Counted from the stretch's first letter, positions 1 through 6,887 are shown. The stretch: 9,618 nt of DNA from an uncultured Sphingomonadales bacterium (GCA_903893935.1 CAITOD010000699.1:1-9618); one strand, 5' to 3'. Notes: a model not told the origin generated them from the sequence alone. Numbers and translations are program-made.

Positions 1-652
1 CAACTGCCAGTTCTTCGGCGATCTTGGGCGTGGTTTCGACCGTCACCAGGCTGAAGCCTTTGACGCGGGTATGGCCATCGACGGTTTCCTGATCGGTTGA
101 CTGGTCGGTGGCGAGCACGCGCAAGTTCTTGAGAATGGTTTCGGTCGCGCGCAATGGCTGCGTTTCGCCTTCGCCCTTGACGGTCTGGGTCAGCAGCAGG
201 TCGACATGGTCGCCCGGGAAGACAAACCCGGCAACACCGGTGCGGCTGCTGACCGGGATGGTCACTGCGCGCATGCCCGGGCCAAGCGCTGCGGCGAGAA
301 AACCGCGATCGCCCGGTGCCACCAGCGAGCCGGTGGTGATCGGCTGGCCGGCGGTGATCGGGTTCTTGACCACGGTGCCGAGCAATTTGCCCATATTGGT
401 CTTGTCCTGCAGGAAATAGGCATCCTGCACGAGATCTTTGGGCCAGGGCTGGAACGACACCGCATCGGCGGTGATGATCGTGCCGATCGGCAGCGCACGC
501 TGCGACACCAGCACTTTGGGCCCGTCGAGCACTTTGACCGCGGCGATGGCCTGCGGTGCCGCACCACCCGACAGCAGGGCACGGGCAGCAAGGCTCGTGA
601 GCAGCGCCACGAGCAAGGCCCCGACCAGCAACATCAGCTTCTTCCTGTCCAT
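1..652 (-). CDS. cpaB: Flp/Tad pilus assembly protein CpaB (RcpC family), C-terminus cut by window edge
   Basis: CpaB is a periplasmic, inner-membrane-anchored component of the Flp/Tad pilus secretion machine, thought to work with the outer-membrane secretin. The 217 codons visible start MDRKKLML at the ATG at 652-650. Residues 5-27 form one hydrophobic anchor (LMLLVGALLVALLTSLAARA). A SAF-like domain follows at about 40-110 (VLVSQRALPIGTIITADAV, then VKNPITAGQPITTGSLV). The CpaB/RcpC core comes next, including GMRAVTIPVS (127-136) and VAGFVFPGDHVDLLLT (140-155), a hallmark of the family. The reading frame is still open at base 1. Family members are usually around 250-330 residues, so part of the C-terminus is missing. 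The ribosome site is weak (a GGGCGGGA stretch ending 10 bases upstream). It lies 106 bases downstream of cpaA on the same strand and is probably cotranscribed. Family identity is confident. Confidence 0.93.
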   Translation of the reverse strand, partial: MDRKKLMLLVGALLVALLTSLAARALLSGGAAPQAIAAVKVLDGPKVLVSQRALPIGTIITADAVSFQPWPKDLVQDAYFLQDKTNMGKLLGTVVKNPITAGQPITTGSLVAPGDRGFLAAALGPGMRAVTIPVSSRTGVAGFVFPGDHVDLLLTQTVKGEGETQPLRATETILKNLRVLATDQSTDQETVDGHTRVKGFSLVTVETTPKIAEELAV

Positions 653-758
653 GACAAAAATGTCCCGCCCTAATTCAAACCCGGTTGTTTTCGACGAAAA
701 TGGTTAAAATAGACCTCACGCCGGCGTTGACCGGCGTGGTCCGGTTTCTGCTATCGTG
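653..758 (-). promoter_or_regulatory. cpaA-cpaB spacer with GC hairpin and 13-base palindrome
   Basis: Two structures lie in the 106 bases between cpaA and cpaB. The first is a perfect 8-bp stem, cacgccgg (717-724) pairing with ccggcgtg (731-738) across a 6-base loop. In the cpaB-sense RNA it is followed by AGGTCTATTTTAACC, which is too poor in T for a convincing full terminator. The second is the odd palindrome ttttcgAcgaaaa (688-700), flanked by aacc (678-681) and ggtt (702-705). A partial terminator or attenuator setting the cpaA:cpaB ratio, an mRNA-processing hairpin, or a repressor site are all possible. The structures are seen directly; the roles are inferred. Confidence 0.5.
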
Positions 759-1364
759 TCATTTGCCTGCCCCGGGGGTCGCCCCGGGTGCGGGAGACGC
801 TGCTGATCCCGTTACTGGCCCCGCAACTGGCCCCCGCGTCGTCATCACCAGGCGAGCCACGGCGTGTCCTGGCAGTGCCAGCACTTTGGGGCTGTTCCAG
901 TGCGCTGCATCGGCGCTGGCGATCGTCCACAGACCCGCCAGCGCAATCGCCACGCCATAGGGAATCTTCAGCTTGTCCTTCTGGCGCCGCGTGACATGCC
1001 ACATGCCAAGCGCGACAGTGAGTACGCCGCCGGCGAGCGCCATCACCACCAGCAGCCGCAAAAACAGTCCGGCCGGCATCCACAGCGCCAGCGCGGTGAG
1101 CATCTTGACATCGCCGCCGCCCATTGCGCGCAAGGCAAACAGCCCGGCCATCACCGCAAACGTGCCGATCGCCAGCGCCAGTTGCAGCGCGACGCCCGGC
1201 CACAGCGACAAACCGCTCGCCCACCAGAACAGCGGCGCGGCAAGCGCAATCGCCAGATTGAGCCAGTTGTCGATCTTGCGACGACGAATATCGGTGAACG
1301 CGGCATAGAGCAGCGCGATTGCCAATGCCCCTACCAGCCCGTAAATGATCGATGTTCCTTGCAT
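759..1364 (-). CDS. cpaA: Flp/Tad prepilin peptidase CpaA/TadV (A24 family)
   Basis: This is a polytopic inner-membrane aspartic protease that cleaves the leader peptide of Flp pilins and pseudopilins. The 201-residue product shows both catalytic aspartates of the A24 family: D25 in FTDIRRRKIDNWLN (23-36) and D85 in the GGGD motif (82-85, followed by VKMLTALALW). The conserved PYGVAIALAG stretch is at 135-144. Hydrophobic segments lie near 5-22, 36-55, 58-79, 88-119 and 136-150, so the protein is all-membrane with short loops. The open frame extends upstream to 1556, but the ATG at 1364-1362 puts the first membrane helix at the N-terminus as in other short CpaA proteins and keeps the gene clear of the divergent hydrolase. 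The C-terminus after residue 175 is an unusual Gly/Pro/Ala tail built on a four-residue period. It is the first gene of the visible cpaA-cpaB unit. Confidence 0.93.
   Translation of the reverse strand: MQGTSIIYGLVGALAIALLYAAFTDIRRRKIDNWLNLAIALAAPLFWWASGLSLWPGVALQLALAIGTFAVMAGLFALRAMGGGDVKMLTALALWMPAGLFLRLLVVMALAGGVLTVALGMWHVTRRQKDKLKIPYGVAIALAGLWTIASADAAHWNSPKVLALPGHAVARLVMTTRGPVAGPVTGSAASPAPGATPGAGK
769..834. repeat. Degenerate 12-base tandem repeats encoding the CpaA C-terminal tail
   Basis: Two pairs of direct repeats share the same 12-base offset: gccccggg at 769-776 and 781-788, and actggcccc at 814-822 and 826-834. Translated on the minus strand they give GPVA-GPVT and PAPGATPGAG, a four-residue period. 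This fits replication-slippage growth of a non-catalytic tail. Confidence 0.6.
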
Positions 1365-1458
1365 GACGGGTCTTATGCGGGACAACCACTTACCAAACGG
1401 TAACCAAGAACCATCACGCGCCGGAAACGGGGCAGATCGCAAACGGCAAGGACAGGCA
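1365..1458. promoter_or_regulatory. Divergent region between cpaA and the hydrolase, with inverted repeat
   Basis: This 94-base gap must hold the start signals for both divergent genes if the chosen starts are right. It contains the inverted repeat ttacc-aaac-ggtaa (1390-1403), centred about 32 bases upstream of the cpaA ATG, where an operator could act. It only loosely resembles the CtrA half-site pattern TTAA-N7-TTAA and is not claimed as such. No good -35/-10 pair was found on either strand. Confidence 0.35.
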
Positions 1459-1461
1459 TTG
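1448..1461 (+). promoter_or_regulatory. Ribosome binding site deciding a TTG start
   Basis: AAGGA at 1448-1452 lies 6 bases before a TTG codon (1459-1461) in the hydrolase frame. In-frame ATG codons at 1345, 1363 and 1375 lack a comparable site, and the first two lie inside cpaA or on its start codon. The TTG is therefore preferred. Confidence 0.55.
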
Positions 1462-2472
1462 GCTGAAAATCCCGAAGCCGCGCCCCACACCGCGCGTCTC
1501 TCTGCAACGCCGCCATCGCGGGGCGCGCCGCGGCGTGCGATCCCGGCCGATGCCATCGAATCGCGATGGCTTGCGCCAGACCGGTTCGCAATCCGGCGGA
1601 TCGACTGGCCGGGGCTGTCCTGCGCCGATGCGCCTTTGCGCGGATCGCTGCTGTTCCTGCCCGGCCGTGCCGATTTCTACGAGAAATATGCCGAAACGCT
1701 CGATGGCTGGCACCGCGAGGGCTGGCGCGTTACCGCGCTTGACTGGCGCTGGCAGGCCGGGTCGGGGCGTTTCTATCCGGGCACGCGGATCGGCGGGGTG
1801 GATGATTTCGCCACCTGGATCGACGATCTCGCCGCATTCTGGGCCGAATGGGTGCAGACCAGCCCCGGTCCGCATGTGCTGGTCGGGCACTCGATGGGTG
1901 GGCATCTGGTGTTGCGCGCAGTCGCCGAAGCCCGCGTTCGACCGACCGCGCTGGTGCTGAGCGCGCCGATGCTGGGCTTTGTCACGCCGATCCCCGAAGC
2001 CCTGCAAAGCGCGTTCGGCTGGCTGATGTGCCGGATCGGCGATCCGGCGCGGCCGGCGTGGAGCGAAGGCGAACGACCGGGCGATACGGCAGCGACGCGC
2101 GGCGCCACGCTGACCCGCGATCCCGACCGTTATGCCGATGAACTGTGGTGGCGCGCGCACCGCACCGAGCTCGATATGGGCCCGGCGAGCTGGGACTGGG
2201 TGCGCAAGGCGAGCCGGTCGATGCGTCGGCTCGCCCAGCCGGGTTTGCTCGAAGCGGGCGCTGTGCCCGTGCTCGTTCTGGCGGCACGGTACGATGCACT
2301 CGTCTCGTGGCCGGCAATTGCGCGTGCGGCGGCGCGCCTGCCGAATGCCGAACTGCTCGAATTCGGCGCCGAATCCGCGCACGAGCTGCTGCGCGAAGCC
2401 GATCCGGTGCGCGACCGGGTCCTCGCTGCCATCGCGCACTTTCTTGCCCGACACGCGCCGGGCGCGCTTTGA
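1459..2472 (+). CDS. Alpha/beta hydrolase, lysophospholipase/monoacylglycerol lipase-like
   Basis: This is a predicted soluble serine hydrolase of the Hydrolase_4/PldB type, which usually cleaves lysophospholipids or monoacylglycerols; the actual substrate is unknown. Counted from the TTG (337 residues), the nucleophile elbow GHSMGG places Ser145. The likely acid is Asp279 in VLVLAARYDALVSW and the likely base is His308 in ESAHELLRE, so the triad is complete and in order. An oxyanion-type segment, LLFLPGRADFYEKY, lies near 64-77 and is typical of this family. There is no signal peptide or membrane segment. The first ~30 residues (Pro/Ala/Arg rich) look disordered, so the true start could differ; ATG 1375 would add 28 residues. 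The oxidoreductase gene follows after 19 bases on the same strand, suggesting one transcript, although no pathway obviously joins the two. Confidence 0.85.
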   Translation: MAENPEAAPHTARLSATPPSRGAPRRAIPADAIESRWLAPDRFAIRRIDWPGLSCADAPLRGSLLFLPGRADFYEKYAETLDGWHREGWRVTALDWRWQAGSGRFYPGTRIGGVDDFATWIDDLAAFWAEWVQTSPGPHVLVGHSMGGHLVLRAVAEARVRPTALVLSAPMLGFVTPIPEALQSAFGWLMCRIGDPARPAWSEGERPGDTAATRGATLTRDPDRYADELWWRAHRTELDMGPASWDWVRKASRSMRRLAQPGLLEAGAVPVLVLAARYDALVSWPAIARAAARLPNAELLEFGAESAHELLREADPVRDRVLAAIAHFLARHAPGAL

Positions 2473-2491
2473 CCCCGCTGCGAGACCCGCC

Positions 2492-3616
2492 ATGACTGAG
2501 CTTGCCGTCGCTTCGCGCGAAGACCTTGCCGCCCCGTTCGATATCGCGATTGTCGGCGCGGGCATGGCGGGCGCCAGCCTCGCCGCAGAATTGGGCGCGC
2601 AGGCGCGCGTGCTGGTGGTCGAGGCCGAGGACACGCCGGGCTATCACACCACCGGGCGTTCCGCAGCGTTCTGGGAAGAAAGCTATGGCGGGCCCGGCGT
2701 GGTGCCGCTGACGCTGGCTTCGGGGCCGTATTTGCAAGAACGCGGCCTGTTGAGCCCGCGCGCGGGGCTGACAATCGGCCGGGCGGCCGATGCGGCACGA
2801 GTTGAGGCGTTCGTCGATCGGTTTGCCGCACTCGGCGTTGCCATTCGGCTGATCGACCGCGCGGCGATCGCGGCAATGGTGCCTGGTTTGCGCGACGAAT
2901 GGTGCCACGGCGCCTATGAGCCCAACGGCGCCGACATCGATGGAGCCGGGTTGCACCAGCATTACCTCGCCCAGGCGCGGCGCGGCGGCGGCGTGCTCAA
3001 AGTGCGCGCACGGATTGCGCATGCCGAGCGCGAGGGCGGCGACTGGTTGCTCGAATGGCCGGGCGGAGCGGCGCGCGCGGGCGTGGTGGTCAACGCGGCC
3101 GGGGCGTGGGCCGATCAGGTCGCCGGCTTGTTTGGCGCGAAACCGTTGGGGATCACCCCGCTGCGGCGCACGATCGTGCAATTGCGCACCGATCCGCTGC
3201 CGCCGGCCGATATGCCGCTGACGTTCGGGATCGATCAGGATTTCTATTTCAAGCCGCAGAGCGGGCGGCTGCTGGTCTCGCCGCACGACGAAACCCCCGA
3301 CACCGCGCACGATGTCGCGCCCGAAGAGCTTGACGTGGCAATTGCCATCGACCGTTTCGAACATGCGCTCGACTGGCGCGTGGCCGCGCTCGAACGGCGC
3401 TGGGCGGGCCTGCGCAGCTTTTCCCCCGATCGCCTGCCGGTCTATGGTTTCGATCCGGCGGTGCCCGGCCTGTTCTGGTTTGCCGGCCAGGGCGGCTTCG
3501 GCATCCAGACCGCGCCCGCCGCCGCGCGCCTTGCAATGCAGCTGCTGCTGGACAAGCCGCGCGACGCGATGACCGAGGGACTTGATGCGAGCCGCTATGC
3601 ACCGGGGCGGTTTTAG
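2492..3616 (+). CDS. FAD-dependent D-amino-acid-dehydrogenase-like oxidoreductase (DauA-like, DAO fold)
   Basis: This 374-residue flavoenzyme of the DAO superfamily is collinear over its whole length with Pseudomonas D-arginine dehydrogenase (DauA), as compared from memory. The dinucleotide fold is at 18-46 ([15 protein letters not shown], with Glu44 ending the second strand). Next come [11 protein letters not shown] (49-59), [14 protein letters not shown] (146-159), VNAAGAWAD (200-208) and, near the C-terminus, WAGLRSF (304-310) and [11 protein letters not shown] (330-340). Such enzymes oxidise D-amino acids to imino acids, which hydrolyse to keto acids, and pass electrons on without making much peroxide. 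Carboxylate-binding positions appear kept (Arg225/Arg226, Tyr252, Arg308), and Tyr65 is kept. The residues matching DauA His48 and Glu87 are Phe60 and Gly92, so the substrate is probably not D-arginine. The ATG at 2492 was chosen because it gives the normal family N-terminus; its ribosome site is weak. Its stop codon overlaps that of convergent rnhA. Confidence 0.88.
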   Translation: MTELAVASREDLAAPFDIAIVGAGMAGASLAAELGAQARVLVVEAEDTPGYHTTGRSAAFWEESYGGPGVVPLTLASGPYLQERGLLSPRAGLTIGRAADAARVEAFVDRFAALGVAIRLIDRAAIAAMVPGLRDEWCHGAYEPNGADIDGAGLHQHYLAQARRGGGVLKVRARIAHAEREGGDWLLEWPGGAARAGVVVNAAGAWADQVAGLFGAKPLGITPLRRTIVQLRTDPLPPADMPLTFGIDQDFYFKPQSGRLLVSPHDETPDTAHDVAPEELDVAIAIDRFEHALDWRVAALERRWAGLRSFSPDRLPVYGFDPAVPGLFWFAGQGGFGIQTAPAAARLAMQLLLDKPRDAMTEGLDASRYAPGRF

Positions 3617-4044
3617 GCCGCTTTGGCGGCGTCGCTGGCCAGTTTGTCGACGCGTTCGTTTTCGACATGGCCATCGTGGCCTTTGACCCAGATCCATTCG
3701 ATTGTGTGCGGGCGCGCGGCCTCGACCAGTGCGCGCCACAAGTCTTCGTTCTTGACCGGTTTGTTGTCGGCGGTTTTCCAGCCCTTTTTGACCCAGCCGA
3801 ACATCCATTTGGTCATGCCGTCGATGACATAGCGGCTGTCGGTGTGCAGCCGCACCGCGCACGGTTCGCGCAGCGCCTGCAAGGCGCGCAGCACCGCGGT
3901 CATTTCCATGCGGTTGTTGGTGGTCAACGCTTCGCCGCCCGAAAGTTCCTTTTCGGATGTGCCGGCGCGCAGCAGCACGCCCCAGCCGCCTTTGCCGGGA
4001 TTGCCCTTGCACGCGCCGTCGGTAAACACATCGACCTGTTTCAC
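3613..4044 (-). CDS. rnhA: Ribonuclease HI
   Basis: RNase HI is a cytoplasmic endonuclease that cuts the RNA strand of RNA-DNA hybrids, removing R-loops and Okazaki primers. The 143-residue product has the usual single-domain size. All four metal-binding acids are visible: D9 ([11 protein letters not shown]), E47 (NNRMEM), D69 (HTDSRYV) and D133 (ENERVDKLA). The catalytic-loop H123 is in VKGHDGH. The basic handle region is present around 79-98 ([20 protein letters not shown]). It starts at GTG (4044-4042), and this codon overlaps the thrB stop by 4 bases (GTGA), which indicates translational coupling. A weak GGGGA lies 8 bases upstream of the GTG. It is the last gene of ispH-thrB-rnhA. Its TAA (3615-3613) shares bases with the TAG of the convergent oxidoreductase, leaving no room for a dedicated terminator between them. 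Confidence 0.97.
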   Translation of the reverse strand: MKQVDVFTDGACKGNPGKGGWGVLLRAGTSEKELSGGEALTTNNRMEMTAVLRALQALREPCAVRLHTDSRYVIDGMTKWMFGWVKKGWKTADNKPVKNEDLWRALVEAARPHTIEWIWVKGHDGHVENERVDKLASDAAKAA

Positions 4045-5012
4045 GCAAATATCCCCGGGTTGTCGCGATAGAACTGCAACCGGCGGCCCATCGGCCGGGG
4101 GTCCTTGGGGGTTACCAGCGCATCTTTGGGCGTGTTGAGCCAGTCATACGCGCGGCTCAGCATGAAGCGCATCGCCGCCCCTTGCGCAAGCAGCGGCAGC
4201 GCGGCGCGTTCGGCGGGCGACAGCGGGCGCACGCTTTCGTAGCCATCGATCAGCGCGCGCGACAGATCGGGGCGGAATGTGCCATCGCCGTCGTTCCAGC
4301 ACCAGGCCAGATGCGTGATTGCCAGATCATAGGCGGTGACGTCGTTGCAGGCGAAATAGAAGTCGATCATCCCGGTGATCGCGTCGCCCAGCACAAGCAC
4401 ATTGTCGGGGAACAGATCGGCGTGGATCACGCCCCGGGGCAAGTCCAGGGGCCATGCCGCGGCAATCCGCGGCAAGTCTTCGCAGACCAGCCGCGCCAGC
4501 CAGGGATCGATGGTCGCGAGCGCTTCGGCCCCGCAGGCCTGGCCCAGTCGCTGCCATTCGGCCACGGCCATGGTGTTCGCGCGGCTGGCCGGAAAATCCG
4601 CTGCTGCCCCATGCAGCCGCGCCAGTTCCACGCCCACCGCGTGCGTCTGGCCAAGCGTGGGCATGCTCACCGAAACGCCGGGCAGGAATTCGATCAGCGC
4701 CACCGCCTTGTCACCGATCCGGCGGCACAGCGCGCCGTCGCGGTCGTGGATCGTGCGCGGCACCGGGCAGCCGCGCGCGGCCAGATGGTCGAGCAGCGAC
4801 AGGAAATAGGGCAGATCGTCGAGATCGATGCGAAATTCGTACATCGTCAGGATGAACCGCGTGCCCGCGCCGTCACGCCCGGTGGTGTCGACCAGCCAGT
4901 TGCTGTTCGACACGCCTTCGGCAATGCCTTTGGCCGAAACCAGCGTGCCGACATCGTAAGCCGCGATCAGCGCCGCCATGTCCTCTGCGCCGAGGTGCGT
5001 GTAAACGGCCAC
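4041..5012 (-). CDS. thrB: Homoserine kinase ThrB (aminoglycoside-phosphotransferase-fold type)
   Basis: This enzyme phosphorylates L-homoserine with ATP to O-phosphohomoserine, the precursor threonine synthase uses. At 323 residues it belongs to the APH/choline-kinase-fold ThrB type common in alpha-, beta- and gammaproteobacteria such as Pseudomonas, not the GHMP type of E. coli. It has the typical opening MAVYTHL, a nucleotide-binding region around 26-58 ([17 protein letters not shown], then RFILTMYE), the catalytic loop [12 protein letters not shown] (195-206, with D199 and N204) and the metal-binding IDFYFACND (216-224, D217). The C-terminal [14 protein letters not shown] segment is also characteristic. 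It starts at GTG (5012-5010), placed directly after the ispH TAA with no spacer. No Shine-Dalgarno sequence is visible, so translation probably depends on ribosomes finishing ispH. Confidence 0.95.
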   Translation of the reverse strand: MAVYTHLGAEDMAALIAAYDVGTLVSAKGIAEGVSNSNWLVDTTGRDGAGTRFILTMYEFRIDLDDLPYFLSLLDHLAARGCPVPRTIHDRDGALCRRIGDKAVALIEFLPGVSVSMPTLGQTHAVGVELARLHGAAADFPASRANTMAVAEWQRLGQACGAEALATIDPWLARLVCEDLPRIAAAWPLDLPRGVIHADLFPDNVLVLGDAITGMIDFYFACNDVTAYDLAITHLAWCWNDGDGTFRPDLSRALIDGYESVRPLSPAERAALPLLAQGAAMRFMLSRAYDWLNTPKDALVTPKDPRPMGRRLQFYRDNPGIFA

Positions 5013-5951
5013 TTATTCGACCAGTTGTTTGGGCAGTTTGAACACCATGCGCTCTTCGGCGGTGGTCACGGTTTCGCAGTGGATTGCGCGCCATCGGCCC
5101 AATCGGTCGATCACCGCCTGCACCAGCACTTCGGGGGCCGACGCGCCGGCGGTGACCCCGATCGTGGCAACCCCATCGAGCCAGTCGGGCGCGATCTCGC
5201 TGGCGCACTGGATCAGCCGCGCGCGCGTACCGCAGCGTTCGGCCACTTCGACCAGCCGCACCGAATTGGAACTGCTCGGGGCCCCCACCACCAGGATCAG
5301 ATCGCAGTCCCCGGCGATGGCCTTGACCGCAGTCTGGCGATTGGAGGTGGCATAACAGATGTCTTCGGCGCGCGGGCCGACAATCGCCGGGAAGCGCGCG
5401 CGCAAGGCCGCCACGATCGCCGCTGTATCGTCGACCGACAGCGTGGTCTGGGTCAGGAACGCGAGCGGGCGATCGGGTTCTTGCGCAATCGCTTCGACAT
5501 CGGCGAGCGTTTCGATCAGCGTCATCGCGCCTTGCGGCACCTGGCCCATCGTGCCGATCACTTCGGGGTGGCCGCGATGGCCGATGAACAGGATGTGGCG
5601 CCCGGCTTCGAGATGGCGTTCGGCCTGGCGGTGGACTTTGCTGACCAGCGGACACGTCGCATCGAGCCAGTCGAGCCCGCGCCCGGTTGCTTCTTCAGCC
5701 ACCGTCTTGGCCACGCCATGCGCTGAAAACACCACCGGCGCGCCATCGGGCACTTCGTCGAGTTCTTCGACAAACACCGCGCCTTTGGCTTTGAGCGCAT
5801 CGACGACAAAGCGGTTGTGGACGATTTCGTGACGCACATAGACCGGCGCGCCATAGCGTTCGATGGCGCGTTCGACGATTTCGATCGCACGATCGACGCC
5901 CGCGCAAAACCCGCGCGGTGCGGCGATCAGGACGCGTAAAGGTATGGTCAT
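5013..5951 (-). CDS. ispH: 4-hydroxy-3-methylbut-2-enyl diphosphate reductase IspH (LytB)
   Basis: IspH is the cytoplasmic iron-sulfur enzyme of the last MEP-pathway step. It reduces HMBPP to isopentenyl and dimethylallyl diphosphate, which in this type of organism feed carotenoids, quinones and undecaprenyl carriers. The 312-residue product keeps the three cluster cysteines C16 ([13 protein letters not shown]), C100 ([11 protein letters not shown]) and C199 ([11 protein letters not shown]). It also keeps the substrate residues H45 (IVHNRF), H128 and E130 (GHPEV), [10 protein letters not shown] (168-177) and the SSSNS loop (226-230). The frame is open upstream to 6011, but the ATG at 5951-5949 gives the family's normal N-terminus ([16 protein letters not shown]). 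There is no ribosome site before it; see the promoter entry. It is the first gene of the tight ispH-thrB-rnhA operon. Confidence 0.97.
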   Translation of the reverse strand: MTIPLRVLIAAPRGFCAGVDRAIEIVERAIERYGAPVYVRHEIVHNRFVVDALKAKGAVFVEELDEVPDGAPVVFSAHGVAKTVAEEATGRGLDWLDATCPLVSKVHRQAERHLEAGRHILFIGHRGHPEVIGTMGQVPQGAMTLIETLADVEAIAQEPDRPLAFLTQTTLSVDDTAAIVAALRARFPAIVGPRAEDICYATSNRQTAVKAIAGDCDLILVVGAPSSSNSVRLVEVAERCGTRARLIQCASEIAPDWLDGVATIGVTAGASAPEVLVQAVIDRLGRWRAIHCETVTTAEERMVFKLPKQLVE

Positions 5952-5986
5952 GCGCGCTATCGTAGCAGCGCAACAGACATCCACAA
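5952..5986 (-). promoter_or_regulatory. Possible ispH promoter, giving a leaderless or nearly leaderless message
   Basis: Read on the minus strand, TTGTGG and TACGAT (5964-5959) are 16 bases apart. Only 7 bases (AGCGCGC) separate TACGAT from the ispH ATG, so a standard start point would fall at or next to the A of the ATG. The hexamers match the sigma-70 consensus only partly (3/6 and 4/6). The absence of any Shine-Dalgarno sequence upstream of the ATG fits a leaderless start. Confidence 0.35.
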
Positions 5987-6003
5987 ACCCCCGATCCGGC
6001 GGA

Positions 6004-6032
6004 TTGCCCAAACCGGCAGGGCTGGCTAGAGA
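6004..6032 (+). promoter_or_regulatory. Weak candidate promoter for the lipoprotein gene
   Basis: TTGCCC (6004-6009) and TAGAGA (6027-6032) are 17 bases apart, which would give a leader of about 60 bases before the ATG at 6098. Each hexamer matches the sigma-70 consensus poorly, at about half the positions, so this is only a candidate. Confidence 0.22.
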
Positions 6033-6097
6033 GCATGGACCAAGCGTCGCCGATGCAGACGCATCATGACGACCAAGCCCGAGGATTTTGCGCCGCG

Positions 6098-6769
6098 ATG
6101 CCAGTTCCCTTTCACCGTTTTGCCCGGATTGGCGCGGTTTGCGGCCTTTCTCTGCTGGCGCTTGCCGCCTGCTCGAAAGACCATGGCGAACTGGTGGTTG
6201 ACGATACGGTCGGAGTGACCGCGTTGCGGACCCCGTGTCCCATTGTGGGTGTCCCCGAAGTGACCGGCGATGTTACGCTGATGGCGCCGGGCCGGCTCGA
6301 TTCCCGCGCGATCGATACGGTGGCGACGATCACCAATGTGCGCAAAGCGTGCGACAACGCGCTGCACCTGCCCAAGCTGACGGCGCGAGTCGATTTTGAC
6401 GTGCTCGCGCGCCGCAACGACACGCACGGCGCGCGCCATATCGATTTCCCGTATTTTTCGGTGGTCGAACGCGGCGGTTCGACAATCGTCGCCAAACATG
6501 TCGGCACCGTCGGCGTCGATTTTGCCGACGGGCAGGATCGCGCCTCCGGGCACGGGGTTGCCATCGGCGTGATCGATCGCGAGGAAGCGACGCTGCCGAC
6601 CGCGATCCGCGCGCGGCTGAACCGCAAGCGCAAGCCAGGGGACACCGATGCGGCGGTCGATCCGCTGTCGCTGCCCGATGTCAAGGCCGCGCTGTCCAAA
6701 GCCACGTTCGAACTGCTGGTCGGGTTTCAGCTGACCGACCAGCAACTGGCCTACAACGCGCGACGATGA
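6098..6769 (+). CDS. Uncharacterised lipoprotein
   Basis: The 223-residue product was not recognised as a named family. It begins with a clear lipoprotein signal: [10 protein letters not shown] is basic, residues 11-24 are hydrophobic, and the lipobox LAAC places the lipidated Cys25, followed by Ser. Outer-membrane sorting is therefore likely, with a mature part of about 199 residues in the periplasm. The mature region has two cysteines, C47 ([16 protein letters not shown]) and C85 ([10 protein letters not shown]), which could form a disulfide. It then appears beta-rich ([11 protein letters not shown], then [15 protein letters not shown]), with a C-terminal [20 protein letters not shown]. The open frame reaches back to 6035, but ATG 6098 puts the signal peptide at the N-terminus; GAGGA at 6081-6085 is rather far (12 bases). 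It diverges from ispH and lies upstream of argS. No function is proposed. Confidence 0.85.
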   Translation: MPVPFHRFARIGAVCGLSLLALAACSKDHGELVVDDTVGVTALRTPCPIVGVPEVTGDVTLMAPGRLDSRAIDTVATITNVRKACDNALHLPKLTARVDFDVLARRNDTHGARHIDFPYFSVVERGGSTIVAKHVGTVGVDFADGQDRASGHGVAIGVIDREEATLPTAIRARLNRKRKPGDTDAAVDPLSLPDVKAALSKATFELLVGFQLTDQQLAYNARR

Positions 6770-6887
6770 TCGCCGCGCGGGCCGACGAATGCCGGTCCCG
6801 ATCTGGTTCACCGTTTGCCATTCACTGTTCTCCGGGCGTGGCTTGGGGGCGTTTATTGTGCGCCGATAATCCGCTATCGCAGGATCG
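6770..6887 (+). promoter_or_regulatory. Intergenic region with candidate argS promoter
   Basis: The 118 bases before argS contain GATAAT (6865-6870), a 5/6 match to the sigma-70 -10 box, with TTGGGG (6843-6848) 16 bases upstream as a partial -35. The start point would be near 6876, leaving a leader of only about 12 bases that carries AGGA (6881-6884). No hairpin terminator for the lipoprotein gene is evident. Confidence 0.4.

Noticed and set aside
508..890. 13-base direct repeat ccagcactttggg at 508-520 and 878-890
   Set aside because: Both copies encode PKVL in cpaB and cpaA with the same codons, so chance plus codon bias is the simplest explanation.
1390..1405. CtrA binding site upstream of cpaA
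   Set aside because: The best fit to TTAA-N7-TTAAC has mismatches in both half sites; kept only as an unnamed inverted repeat.
1982..4048. 688-codon open frame on the minus strand
   Set aside because: It lies antisense to the hydrolase and oxidoreductase and out of frame over rnhA. Its Arg/Ala/His-rich composition is typical of shadow frames in GC-rich DNA and no family is recognisable.
4182..5726. 514-codon plus-strand frame across thrB and ispH
   Set aside because: Both real genes on the opposite strand have complete catalytic residues; this frame is a codon-bias shadow.
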